Shown: positions 45,739 to 57,129 of the stretch, piece after piece
How the letters are laid out: each line of letters begins with the position of its first letter
Position numbering within the stretch: position 1 is the first letter of the stretch
NCBI GenBank assembly: GCA_963971575.1
Contig: OZ020611.1
Location: 206,130,743-206,194,742 of the forward strand
DNA length: 64,000 nt
Source: Liopterus haemorrhoidalis
Taxonomy: Eukaryota; Arthropoda; Insecta; Coleoptera; Dytiscidae
Direction: 5' to 3'
Program-made: the position numbers and the translations under genes
Notes under the pieces: model-generated
What the model saw: only the letters and a program-made list of their open reading frames with translations
What the model was told of the DNA's origin: nothing
Databases searched by the model: none

Positions 45739-45946
45739 CAGGGGCGCACACAGATTTTTGGCTTGGGGGGGGGGTCCAATCATACATAATTTTTATAAAC
45801 ACAGAGCAAAATTTCAATTTCAAGTGAAGAGCAAAAAAAAGGTCCTCACTTCTAAATTTTAAGTGAAAAGCACAAAAAAAGGCCTCACTTCTCACAGTAC
45901 GGGGGGGGTCCGGACCCCTTGGACCCCCCCCTTGTGTGCGCCCCTG
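45739..45946. mobile_element. hAT-type MITE with internal minisatellite, copy 2 (2 units)
   Basis: The ends CAGGGGCGCACACAGATTTT and, inverted, CAGGGGCGCACACAAGG are flanked by a perfect 8-bp duplication TACATAAG (45731-45738 and 45947-45954). It is the same element as 40351-40676 but with only about two minisatellite units. Confidence 0.95.
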
Positions 45947-46190
45947 TACATAAGTATCATATAAAGATTGCTTAGGTTTCTAATATATACGGGGGTTACC
46001 TTTTATTTTTTTTACCCTTTGTTGTTTTATTGTTTTTTTATGTACAAATGACCACTAGATGGCAATAATGAAATGTGTTATTACTATGTTCGTAAAATTT
46101 TACATTTGTTATTGTGAAATCAGTGGCAGCTTATAAATTGACCGAGTAGTTTGTTGACAGTGAGCGTTTGAAAAACAAGTTTGTGAAAAA

Positions 46191-47690
46191 AATGGACATA
46201 ACTCGTGAAGATATTCTTTAGTAGATTTTTTACGATTTTATTAAAAGCCTAACTCAACAAAAATATATAGATTTGGTTAGTTCTACTTTTGGTAATGAAG
46301 CACCATCAGAAAAGACTATTTATAATAGATTTGCTGAATTTCGTCGTGGTCGTGCGTCCGTCAATGATGAATCTCGTAAAGGTCGACCAAAATCGGTTGT
46401 GATTAAAAAACATCGATGCTACACGCAAAATGATTGGAGAAGACATAGAAGAAGATTAAAGAATAACATGTGACTTACCGTGAGATAGAGGCATCCTTAG
46501 TTAGTTAGTTAAAATTTTTGGCGCACAGCAACAAAGGCTATTTGCGCCTAACGCAGCCCATCTAAATGACTACACTACATATTAAAAACAATAAATCAGA
46601 CAGTAAATAAATAAATAGAATCATTAAAAATACGCATACTCAATAAAAGAAATCTTGCACGGACAAATACAAATAAATAATATAAAAAGTCTGTTCGAAA
46701 AAATGAACAGACGCAGGTGATGGTAAGAGGCTGTAAAGGGGCCAATTACTATCGAATATCACAGTCAATAACTAGGAACACTTTAAAATAAGGTGCAAGA
46801 CTTCACACATAAAACAATAAGTTCGATTCTCTCAGGAAGAGTATCAGCCTGTCCAGGAGTACCCTGTCGTTACCTAAAGCAACTGACAGGTCATAGCACA
46901 GGCCTAACCTCTCCCTGATATCCTCGAACTGAGATAGAGGCATCCTTTGGTATATCGCAGACTGCAATACATTGATTTTGCATGAACATTTAGATCTGTT
47001 CCCGATGGATTCCGCATAATTTGACCGAAGCTCAAAAGAAAGGCTCGTGTTGATTAGTGTAAGTATATGCTAATAAAAATTCAACTTAGGCACTGCAAAA
47101 TCCGTATAAAACATCGTCACAGGTCACGAAAGTTGGATTTATTCATATGAACCGGAAACTAAGCAACAGTGCACTGTTTGGGTCTTCCAAGATGATCCGA
47201 AACCCATAAAAGCTGTTCGTTCACGAAGCACTTCCAAGAAAACGATCGCTTGTTTCTTCGGTTGTACTGGACATGTCGCACATGGTAGAGGATTGGAGAA
47301 CAGTTAATGCTGAATGATATACAACATTTTGTTTGCCAGAAGTCATCGACAAAATCAGGAAAAAAAAACCAAAAATGTCATTCTTCATCATGACAATGCA
47401 AGCTCCAACACAGCACGTCAAACAATTGATTATTTGAAGGAGACAAACATCGAATTAATGTCTCATTGCCCGTATTCACCTGATGTATCCCCTGACGATT
47501 TTTTTTGTTCCCCAATGTCAAACAGAAAATGCGAGGACATCGACTTTCATCACCTCAAGAAGCTGTTGAAGCCTTCGAAAACGATGTTTTTGAGATATCA
47601 ACTTCAGAGTGGAAAAAATGTTTCGAGAATTGGTTTGAACGCATGCAAAGGTGTGTAAATCTTAAAGGCGAATATTTTAAAAAGCAATAA
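46191..47690 (+). pseudogene. Mariner DD34D transposase, broken
   Basis: It starts at about 46191 (MDITREDIL). The N-terminal HTH region reads VSSTFGNEAPSEKTIYNRFA, then EFRRGRASVNDESRKGRPKS. The SINE-like insertion follows, and further pieces come after it (KRKARVD; LFLRLYWTCR region). The C-terminal half 47314-47690 has HDNASSNTARQTIDYLKETN and CPYSPDVSPDDFF, with 34 residues between the Asp of HDN and the Asp of PDDFF. Several stops and frameshifts lie in the central region, including early stops near 46219. Confidence 0.85.
46499..46929 (-). mobile_element. SINE-like retroelement with (AGTT)n tail, copy 2
   Basis: An 18-bp target duplication TGAGATAGAGGCATCCTT lies at 46481-46498 and 46930-46947, inside the mariner transposase. 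On the minus strand it ends GGCTGCGTTAGGCGCAAATA and (AACT)n, as in the copy at 24562-24974. It lacks about the first 18 bp of that copy, consistent with 5' truncation. Confidence 0.92.
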
Positions 47691-47756
47691 AACAGTTTGT
47701 TCAAAAAAATTTTTGTTCTTTCTTAATTTTTGAAAAAAATAAAAAAATAGCCCTCG

Positions 47757-48130
47757 TATTAATTATTAACGATCTTCTTTGTAAATATACGATTCCGGCA
47801 AATTTCTTACGAAACAAAATACCCGGATTGTTTACGTTTGTATTAGAACCGTATTTATTTTAAAAATAATTAGATTAAGGGGGATAACAGTATAAGATAT
47901 TATAAAACATTGAGATAAATTAAGTAAATATAAACAATGTTCTTTTGTAATAAATTGCACAGATTACTGGAAAAGTAATACTAATGACGAAATAAAATAT
48001 CAGCTCTGCGCTATTTTTATAATTATCGACAAATGGAAATAGGACTAATATTACCTAAGAGCTCTAATAGAAATTACCTAACAGGAAATTAGCTTGCTGT
48101 GAAATATGAATTAGGTGCGCACTAGAAAAA
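47757..48130. other. Non-coding AT-rich stretch
   Basis: No gene or repeat was recognised. Confidence 0.5.
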
Positions 48131-49480
48131 AACGAAAAATATGTTCAAAACTAGGGTTGTCAACTGTTAATAACAAAAAATTGATGTGAAGTGTGAATTT
48201 TCACACATTTCAGGGATTCGCAGGTATTTAGTAACTGAATGATGATTATTTGGGATTCCAAAATAAATTTTATGTCAAAATATTTTTTTATGAATTTTAA
48301 TTTGAATGCCTAATACCATTATTTAAGTTTCTAAATATGTGCAGTTTTTTTTTTTTTTATATAGCAAGGTTCATTAAGATTTTGAAAATTGCGCCTATGG
48401 CTTCCATTGGTTGCTTAAATTATATGCCCCGCCCTCTGATTTCGTATACATTCAAACATAGAATTAAATTATAATTTCAACACTTCCCACTGGTTACTAA
48501 ATTTACGCTTTGAAAAAATAAATGCAACATTTACCAAAATATAACTAGAATGTTGACAAAATAATTTAATAAAAATGCAAAAAAAAAGAAAAATTAAAAT
48601 TGACAGAAATCGAACTCTAGTTTGCAAATTACAAAGCAACGACGAAACGCACTACGCTACGAGCGCTTACTTATCTACTGTGTTACATAGCGAATTAAAT
48701 ATTTAACATATTTTAGTTAAAAACACAAAAAATGCGTTATTTTCCGAAAACATAATCTGATCAAAAATTCCTGTTGTACTGTAAAATTAGTTTTAGCCAA
48801 ACAACACGATTTTAGCCAAAAATGTGCTAAAAAAGTTCTTGTCCCGCCCCCTTTTACCCGAAGGGGTTAAACTAAAAATCTGAAAAAAATATAGTTAATG
48901 TATATTTATTTAAGCCGGAATCGTACGAGAGGAATTTTTGATCAGATTGTGTTTTTGAAACATATTGCAGTTTTTGTGTTTTCGACAAAATTAATTATTT
49001 TTTAATTCATGGTTAAATTATGGCTTATAATGTTATAAATTTTTCTTATTTATAGCTAAGATAGTGCGTGTCTTTTTTTGAAATCAAAAATATAAAAAAA
49101 ATAAATAAAATATATATTTTTTTTAACAGTTGCTAACCGTGGTAGTGTTGGAGTGTTCAGTTATTTTATTATACTTTACACGCTGTGCTTCAACCTATTG
49201 TTTGAATGACTTTAGATTTTTGTTTTTGAGGTATCAAAGAGGAATATATCATTTATAGTAATGAAATAATTATAAATCAAGTAACACACTGTTTAAAGTG
49301 AGAAATACGTTTTTTAAATTGAAAAATATTAGGCCATTTATCAATATATTCTTATGAATCTAATTTATTCCTTATTAATCTAATGAAGATCAATTTTTTA
49401 AGGAAACAAACGTTAACTCATAGTTTTACCAGTAGAGATTTTCGTCGAGTGCTGGTCGTGTACTGAGCGCAAAAGTCCGC
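48131..49480 (-). repeat. Dispersed repeat families E and D joined
   Basis: 48170-48780 is an inverted copy of 23140-23770, including GTGTGAATTTTCACAC and a tRNA-like block at 48600-48690 on the minus strand. 48820-49390 is collinear with family D at 4870-6640 without the hAT insertion. The junction shows that D and E are parts of one larger repeat or have been joined by insertion. Confidence 0.75.
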
Positions 49481-49629
49481 TCGGGATAATACAAAAATTT
49501 GTTGTTAAATGAGAATTTTGATAATTACAGGATTTGTAATTATCTAGTAGCCAAGGCGGCTAACAGAAGATCCGAATGACGAATGTTTGGGACAACGTTT
49601 TTTTTGCTGTGATCGCGTGGAATCATATA

Positions 49630-50217
49630 CAGTCGATTCCGCTTAATTGGGACACATCTGGACTTAGGCATTTTGGCCCAATTAAGCGGCTGCCCCAATT
49701 GAGCGAATTTCACATAAAAATTAAACAATGCATATTTTTCTTTCAATAATTTTGTTTTATAAACTCTTGGACAAAACTATAAATTACATATAACCAAAAA
49801 ATATAAACTTTTAAGAAAAAATAATAATAAATTCCAAAATAAAATAATAAATAGGTACATACAATTTAATTCAATGCAAAGATTCATCAAGTGTAATCTG
49901 TCTTTTGATTTGTAACATTTAACTTCTACAAAATCAGCACAGGTATTCAATGTAGATGTAGGGCTCCCTTCATTTCCTTCCTTCATAAAATAACGCTGTA
50001 GCAGGGCCATACATTTTTTTGCCTCCTGGTTGGAGAATATGTGTAGCATAATATGTACTGTGATCTTAAATTTACTGTCCCAATTAAGCGGAATGTTGGC
50101 CCAATTAAATATGGAAATTTACTGTTGGTTCCTTGGTTTGGTTTCTGTTCTTTGAGATTTGGCCCAAATAAGCGGCTGCCTCAACTAAGCGGTGGCCCAA
50201 TGAAGCGGAATCGTCTG
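49630..50217 (-). mobile_element. Tigger/pogo-like element with transposase C-terminal remnant
   Basis: The ends CAGTCGATTCCGCTTAATTG and, inverted at 50217, CAGACGATTCCGCTTCATTG are flanked by TA. CCCAATTAAGCGG repeats lie inside both ends. The minus-strand frame from 50049 encodes NQEAKKCMALLQRYFMKEGN followed by LNTCADFVEVKCYKSK. This resembles the C-terminal part of Tigger transposases (…LE-C-DFV--K-…). The catalytic domain is missing. Confidence 0.85.
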
Positions 50218-50229
50218 TATCTAATAATA

Positions 50230-50870
50230 AAAATAAAAAAATTATGTGGAGTGTGAATTTTCACACATTTCAGAATTTTGTAGATATTTAATAAGTGTAA
50301 GAAGCCAACATAATACGGGACGTCTACGAATATTTGTTCTATTAACAATGTGTAGGTGTGGTGTTCAAAACTCGGCCCTCAGCTGTTAAAAAAAAATGAT
50401 TATATTTTTAATTTCATAAAAAGATACACTATCTTATAGCCATAAACACAAAAAATCCATAACATTATTATCTATAATTTAGCCATGAATTAAAAAAAAT
50501 ATTATTTTTGTCGAAAACACCAAAACTGCAATATATTTAAAAAACGCAATCGGATCAAAAATTCCTCTCTTACGTTTCCGGATCAGACCAATGTACATCA
50601 CCTATAATTTTTTCAGATTTTTAGTTTAACCCCTTTGGGTAAAAGGGGGCGGGACAAGAACTTTTTTAGCACATTTTTGGCTAAAATCGTGTTGTTTGGC
50701 TAAAACTAATTTTACAGTACAACAGGAATTTTTGATCAGATTATGTTTTCGGAAAATAACGCATTTTTTGTGTTTTTAACTAAAATATGTTAAATATTTA
50801 ATTCGCTATATATATATAATATTCTTCTATATTATATTATATATATATAATATATATATAATTCGTTAAA
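50230..50870 (-). repeat. Dispersed repeat family D/E, inverted copy
   Basis: 50240 carries the GTGTGAATTTTCACAC palindrome. 50380-50690 matches family D inverted (AACCCCTTTGGGTAAAAGGG, GGACAAGAAC). 50690-50800 matches 48720-48830 inverted. An imperfect AT palindrome lies at 50810-50870. Confidence 0.75.
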
Positions 50871-50989
50871 AAACTTTTTTAGCACAATTTTGACTAAAAT
50901 CATGTAAAAAAAAAACGAATTGAAAAAAACTTCTTTTCGTTCCTTAATCTACGTCCTAAGAGCTTTCTTTTAATACTACATAATACATT

Positions 50990-51480
50990 AAAAAAATACA
51001 TTTCGACGACACAAAAATCGAAATTTTTAGAAAAACTAATCTGATCAAAAATTCCTGTTGAACTATTCCGGTTACCATCAATTTTAATTATGGAGAACCC
51101 CTTTGAGAGATAGGGGGGGGGGGCAAAAGTTTATTTACATATTTTTGGTAAAAAACCAATAAAAAAAATATTTTTTTAAAATAAAAATTTGCTTGTTATG
51201 ACAGGCATTAAGTGGTTCTATATACCACACAAAATTCAAAAAAATATATATATATATTTTTATAATATACATAATTGTTTATAGTCTCCTCGCGATGTGT
51301 TTTACTGAACTCTCAGTATTTTTCCTGTATGTGGGTCAAAGAATTGTATATGCATGCCAAATTTCAACTTTCTATGTTAAGCCGTTTGGCTACAATTTCT
51401 ACCGTACAGACAGACACATTAGTGACGTTATAAGGGTTTCTTGGTGGTCATACCTACAAAACCTTAAAAAAAAAAGAATT
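50990..51480 (-). repeat. Dispersed repeat family E, inverted partial copy
   Basis: GATCAAAAATTCCTGTTGAA, CATGCCAAATTTCAACTTTC and GGTCATACCTACAAAACCTT occur in the inverted order of 22690-23200. The CTGT block is reduced to GACAGACAGACA. Confidence 0.75.
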
Positions 51481-52412
51481 ATAATTACTTTGGAACTATT
51501 ATACATAGTAATAGATAGGTGATACAGAGAGATATTTTGGTAATAGACTAAACCCAAAGAAATTTTGCTTATTCAAGATAGCTATCGAGAAACAATTTTG
51601 CAACAATATTTAACAACATATTATTTTTATGTTTATCAAGGAAAATCTTTGATACCAAAAACATATTTATATTTGTAAACAAATCTTTGATAAAAAAACC
51701 TGGAATAATCTTTCAGTTCATCGAAATAAAAACGTACAATTTAGTCAGATTTTTTTTAACAAATAACAAATTTATCTTCATATTTCGAAATTATAATAGA
51801 GACATACTCTTTTTTCATAATCAACAATGATACAAATAGCGCTGAATCATCGATTTAGATTCAATTCTAAAGAAACGGAAAAGAGACTGATTATATTTTT
51901 ATCAGAAGTATTATCTTTTACCTTAACCTCCTAAAACTAGTTTGAAAGCTATTTCAGATTGTATTACGCGAAAAAATGTAAGAGTATCATTTTGTACCTG
52001 ACAATGCATAGATCGAGATAAAGGGCTTAAGTAAGTGAGGCTAAAAGTCAACCTGACTGATAGTGCCCAAAGAAGAAGAAAAAGAAGTAATACGCGAAAC
52101 TAGCCACAGTTTCATCAATAATAGTTAAAATAGCCACTTCAACCATGTGAATAAAATTCGATATTTTTTCGGAAAACAGTAATCTTATCAAAAACTCCGA
52201 TTATTACACTTGTCCTATTTAACCCAAAACGTATTAGGATCTCGAAAATAAGATACGACTTCGAACAATTAGATTAACGACCGTTTGCACTGGTCTTTGT
52301 TAACTCTTAACTAATAATTAAAAATATGATTTCATTGCACCGCGTACTTAATTAAGGCTTAAGTTGTTTACTATTAATTTAATCAATATCATGGGTAAGA
52401 ATTATATTATAG
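51481..52412. other. Non-coding AT-rich stretch
   Basis: No gene or repeat was recognised. Confidence 0.5.
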
Positions 52413-52893
52413 TTAACCCTTTACTGCATGAATTTTTATTTTTGGCTGAAATAATTCATGAGCATTAGGAAATTAAGAAATTTTTATGAAAAAATAATAA
52501 TTAAAATAATAATTTAGGGTTTGTGCCATACATGGAATATTATGATTCTACATTATATTACAAAAAAAAAATGATTCTGTATTATTTGCTCGTCAATTGC
52601 TAGGTGTTCTTCATTAGGGATTAAAAGCAGTCGCCCTCGAATTTTTTAAATAAAAGGTCGTATCTTCTAGTTGTCCTTTCTCAATAAATTCAGAGTTATC
52701 GTTTAAGTGCAAATTCCGCTTGATATTCTCAAATCTATTGCAGCCTATTACTTGAGATACTGCAGGATCCATTGCTGAGTATGTGGCATATATGAACATT
52801 CATGAAGTAACGTTCTGATTCAGTTTTAAAAGTAAAATAAAAAATTAAATTCGGAATGTGCCATATATGGCACACTATGCGGTAAAGGGTTAA
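52413..52893 (-). mobile_element. piggyBac element, internally deleted, TTAA-flanked
   Basis: TTAACCCTTTACTGCATGAA at 52413 and, inverted at 52893, TTAACCCTTTACCGCATAGT. TTAA is the piggyBac target duplication and CCC(T/A)TT…GC ends are typical. It contains a transposase fragment on the minus strand. Confidence 0.9.
52614..52799 (-). pseudogene. piggyBac transposase fragment
   Basis: A 61-codon frame encodes VSQVIGCNRFENIKRNLHLN followed by DNSEFIEKGQLEDTTFYLK. This is the segment near the start of the DDE domain of piggyBac transposases (usual pattern: MSRNRFE-I-R-LH-NDN…KG). None of the catalytic Asp motifs (…YTG-D…) is present and the frame continues into unrelated sequence. Confidence 0.8.
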
Positions 52894-53189
52894 GACTTTG
52901 ACATTTGACTATAAAAGAATGATTGGTTACTAAAATTTTATTATAATTACGGATGAAGAATATATAAATATTAAATATTATAGTAATATGGATAGATACT
53001 ATTTTTTTTAAATTTTATATTGCTAATAAAAAAAAAATCTCAAAGAGCAAATTATTATGATACAAAATTGCATTTTAGAAATTATTTCGTTTATTCAAAA
53101 ATACAGTTTTGTGCTAAAACGACGATTTCCAATATTGGCTTATGGCTTTTATCTTAAAGTAGATACAAATAATAGTGGCTAATTGTGTA

Positions 53190-54270
53190 TTTCACAATAT
53201 ATGTAGAACCAAATATGAAATCACACTACACCACCGTGGAAAATTAAACTCCCAATAATAGACCAAACACTCACAAACTACGTCAAACCAAACACTCCCA
53301 ACAGTAAATACAGACAAGAGTTCAAAAATATATGAGAAACGTTCCATCCGAATACAGACTATATATATACTGATGCCACCATAAGAATTAATTAAGTCAA
53401 GATAACATACATCCACAACAACACAGTAAAAAGCTACCAACTTCCCGTCACAGTTTCCATCAACACCCGTGAAATTGAAAGCACATATGAGTCTGTTAAA
53501 TATACACTAACATCTGCCGCAAATACCCTTTTTGCCATATGCACTGATTCCCTGGTAGTAGCAACCGAGGACAAAATCTAAAAATCAAATTGGAAAGTGT
53601 GAGAACAACGCAAGAGATGGTCCACCATCTTAATTCGACACGAGACGTGAACTTAACAATTGCTTGGATTCCCAGGTACGCTGGAATTCCAGGCAATAAA
53701 GTCGCAGGCAGCACTGCGAATAACAACAAAAACGCTCCACTCAGGAACATCACAACACCCGCAAAAGACTTCCAACAAATAATTAGAGAAAAGGCAAAAA
53801 TAAAACAAAACTGTTTATGGACAAATGTCTCCAACAACAAACTGCGTTAAAGAAGACACAAGTATATGGAACTTGGACAGAAGTAGGAAACAACAAACTA
53901 TGCTCACTAGACTGAGAATTGGGCACACTAAAATCACACGAACACCTGCTTGCACGAAGTGAACCCAAATCCTGTACACAGTGCAATACTCCTCTAACAG
54001 TGGAACATATAGTAATAGACTGTCCTATATATTGAACTAACCTAAATAAACACAAGATACCAAGCACCATTAAAGAAGCACTCCAGAACAACAACACTTT
54101 AACCACCAACTTGATCAACTTCCTAAATAAAGAAAAACTCACGAATGTAATATAAATTAAATATATATAAGTAACAACAATATATAATATATCTAATATA
54201 ATAAATTTAATTAACAATAACTGACCCTAAATATCATGTTATTGAAGGGTCACTAAATAAAGATTCTTAA
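53190..54270 (+). pseudogene. LINE relic with RNase H and zinc-knuckle C-terminus (I/Jockey-like)
   Basis: Plus-strand codons in several frames give LFAICTDSLVV (RNase H-like), then LNLTIAWIPRYAGIPGNKVA from the frame 53590-53850 (normally …W-P-H-GI-GNE-AD). Then comes KSCTQCNTPLTVEHIVIDCP (C-x2-C…H-x4-C). An RNase H domain with this C-terminal finger is the layout of I and some Jockey LINEs. Stops are frequent. The end may be the AATAAAGATTCTTAAAATAA at about 54256-54275. Confidence 0.75.
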
Positions 54271-54275
54271 AATAA

Positions 54276-54953
54276 TATATATGAAAGAATATTGTACTAC
54301 CAGTAAGAGCCGGACCAAGGTATTTCTGCATCCGAGGCAAAGTACCAATATTGTGCTCCCCTCATCGGTAGTCGGTAAAAGAAAAACGAAAACCGAATGA
54401 GACGATGGCACTTAGGGATAAAATTACAACTTCCGAGGCCCTAAACAAAATTTTCTAGCCGAACCCTTTTTATGTATTATTTATATGTAATTATAAAATG
54501 CACGGGCCTTTTCTTATTATAGGTCCTGGGCTGTTGCCCCGTTTGCTATGGGTAAAATTGGTTATTTTGGCACCTTAATATAAAATATGAAAAAAAAAAA
54601 ACAAGGCACTTTACCCCTCATTTCTCCATACTAAATCAATATTTATTCCATGGAGCTCGCGGTAACCCTTTCATATACCCTGAGTTACCGCGGCATTCAA
54701 GATCAAAACTTCTGGGCTGTAGTGTTTAGTATTGGCTGTATCAATGTATTGGAATGTTCTATTAATTTTATAAAATATCTTCGTTATTAGCATTTTAATT
54801 AATTGGAACGACTTTATTTATGGAATAGTTACAAAAATCTAGTAAAACAAAGAATAATACAAAAAAAAATAATTTGCCATGACGTGGCTATCTGCACAGC
54901 AGAAACATGATAATGTTGTTTGTAATCGTCCCTTACGATGAAGTTTTGTCTTA
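54276..54953. other. Non-coding AT-rich stretch
   Basis: No gene was recognised. Confidence 0.5.
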
Positions 54954-55720
54954 TTAAGGCGCGCACAACCCTATAGTTCTCAATAGTTTCTTATACAAAA
55001 CTAATAATCGGAAATAAAATTAATAACAATCTATACATCAATATTTGCAGCGAATTTTTATTTATCTAATAAGATGTTTTTAATTGTAGAAAAAACTGTT
55101 ATATAATTGTAAACAAGCAAATTGCATTATAGACGCCATCTTGAAAACCAATTGACGCATATTTGCGTACTATGCGGCAAATTGTAGCTAATGCTTCATT
55201 CTACAAATATGTTAGTAACTATTTTGCTCTATTGTGAAAATTACTTATAGTTATTGTACTTGCTAGCCTATTTTTGCCGCCATCTTGAATCTGCCGCGGT
55301 TTTGAAAATAAGTGTTACGGGTAAAAATGATTCAATATTCGTGAAGAATACGTGTACCAAGTGGCATTCCAGTATCATCAAGTATAATATTTTTCGACGA
55401 AGGCTCTAAACTATAAGTAATCAAGTCGAAAAAAATGTTGACGTATTATTTGAACATTTCTACACAAAACTATATAAATATAAAAGTTGTTCGAAACCCA
55501 CAAATAGATTTAAAAACTTACAGAACATTAGCTCTGATATCTATTTTTAAGTTATTGAGCGATAAAATTTTTACATGAAATGTTTCTACAATTAAAAATA
55601 TCCTATTAGATAGATAAAAATTCGGTGCAAAATTTGATGTATACATTGATACTAATTTGATTTTAGATTGTTAGTTTTGTATAAGAAACTAGTAACCTCT
55701 GGGGTTATACGCAGCCTTAA
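54954..55720. mobile_element. piggyBac-like TTAA MITE family P, copy 3 (complete)
   Basis: TTAA borders at 54954 and 55717. The inverted repeats begin GGCGCGCACAACCC on the left and, inverted, GGCTGCGTATAACCCC on the right, and continue through GTTTCTTATACAAAACTAAT and AATCTATACATCAA for more than 100 bp. An internal imperfect palindrome is rich in GACGCCATCTTG/CCGCCATCTTGAA. It is non-coding. Confidence 0.88.
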
Positions 55721-56070
55721 TGTGCAGAATCTTAAAGGAATCCTCTCATTTTGCTAACATGGTTTCTTCTAAACAAGTTTGCAATGTTAGAAAAACATCA
55801 AGAATTTGTATGTTTAATGCATTAAATGCATTTTGTACTCATTCAGTCAGTTCGTCGATTGTATTCGGTGAAGCTCAGAATTGTATAGAATTCAAAAAAT
55901 CAAGATCTAATTCATTAAAATCTGGACTATTTGGCGGTTGTGATTTAAGACGATTTGGAACTTCTTCCCTGTAATTCAACACAATTTTGATCAAAATTCG
56001 CCGTTTTGATAGAACATCGGATGTCACTTTAACTTTTTTTTTGTGAAATACTTTCAACATATGCAAAAAT
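55721..56070 (-). pseudogene. maT-like (DD37D) Tc1/mariner transposase fragment
   Basis: The minus-strand frame 56066-55875 encodes VPNRLKSQPPNSPDFNELDL followed by DFLNSIQF. PPNSPD-N-LDL-FF is the third catalytic region of maT-like elements and related IS630 types. Further broken homology continues down to 55721, where the TTAA MITE starts. The first two Asp motifs are missing. Confidence 0.7.
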
Positions 56071-56756
56071 AATTGCGCGCCAGTTGTTTATTATTTGCCT
56101 AACAATCACTTCTTTAGAAATAAAAACAAAAAGAGATCAAGATAATATTACTTTCGTTAATCCCACATTTTTTTAGGTAATGTATATCATATTTTCGAAC
56201 GAAGGTAGTATTTTGTTATATATTATCATTTTGACAAGATAAGCTGGTCTTAAAAAAGTATTTTCTGTCCAGAATGAAAACAGAAATGACCACTGAAAAT
56301 TGTATAATATACAAAACATAATGTTTGTGTCATAAAATTCGTTATACCTTCTATGAAAATATAAACAAAAAAATAATATAAAAAATATTTAACACATAAA
56401 ATTATTGTTTATTGTGCCATATTTTTAATATATAACTATCCTATAAATTTGGTTTAAATAATATAAGATAAAAAAGAAATAGAAAAATCTTGTCTATAAA
56501 ATAAAAAAGAATAAAATACTTCTTTATTATGAAAATTAAACAATCAATTGGCCAGTATTAAACAAGCCTATGAAGTAGAACCTCTTGTTTTGAATTAAAA
56601 GATGGTTTAAGTTCATTTATGTCCACTGAATCCAAGTAAAATCGATTTTCCGTATCACGTAAGGTTTTTTCACAAATACTTATTTTTTTTGCATTTTCCT
56701 AGTATTAATTCTTGGACTTTCGGTCAAATATCTAATCCACCATATTACTTATAGTC
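56071..56756. other. Non-coding AT-rich stretch
   Basis: No gene or repeat was recognised. Confidence 0.5.
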
Positions 56757-56808
56757 CAGTGCAGTTTCCCAAACTTTTTGAGCCGTGGAGCACTATCGTT
56801 GCTATATG

Positions 56809-56986
56809 CAGTGGCGTACGCAAAAAAATATTTCGGAGGGGTGAGGGGGATTTTTCACAACATCGGAATTTATACGTATTGAAAATGCGAACAATCTTGA
56901 AACGGGGTAATTATAATTTTATTTCTTTTCAAATTTTCTGGGGGAGGGGATTTTTCCCCGTAATTCCCCCTATGCGTACACCGCTG
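56809..56986. mobile_element. CAGTGGCG-type MITE nested in the hAT-like element
   Basis: The ends CAGTGGCGTACGCAAAAA and, inverted, CAGCGGTGTACGCATAGG are flanked by GCTATATG/GTTATATA (6 of 8 bases alike). It is G-rich and non-coding. The 83-codon frame that crosses it is an accident. Confidence 0.75.
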
Positions 56987-57129
56987 GTTATATATTTTTA
57001 TATATTTTAGTGAATCTTGACGTGTGCTTTAATAAATTTCTCAGTTGATCGATACAGGATAATTGTTTCATGGCGATCTTGATAAGTTATCTGGTACGAA
57101 TTATAAACTATTAGTTAAAAGCAAAAATA

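Larger units (their letters stand above)
45990..47756 (+). mobile_element. Mariner (TACGAGGG-end family), full length with SINE-like insertion
   Basis: Terminal repeats CGGGGGTTACCTTTTA at 45990 and, inverted at 47756, CGAGGGCTATTTTTTTAT are flanked by TA. It is split by the SINE-like element at 46499-46929. Without that insertion it would be about 1.3 kb, the usual mariner size. Confidence 0.88.

Noticed and set aside
53496..54217. Hydrophobic minus-strand frames (114 and 144 codons) as membrane proteins
   Set aside because: They lie antisense to the I/Jockey-like LINE relic, whose plus-strand motifs are recognisable.
56759..57010. 83-codon plus-strand frame
   Set aside because: It crosses the borders of a hAT-like end and a nested MITE, so it cannot be an ancestral gene.
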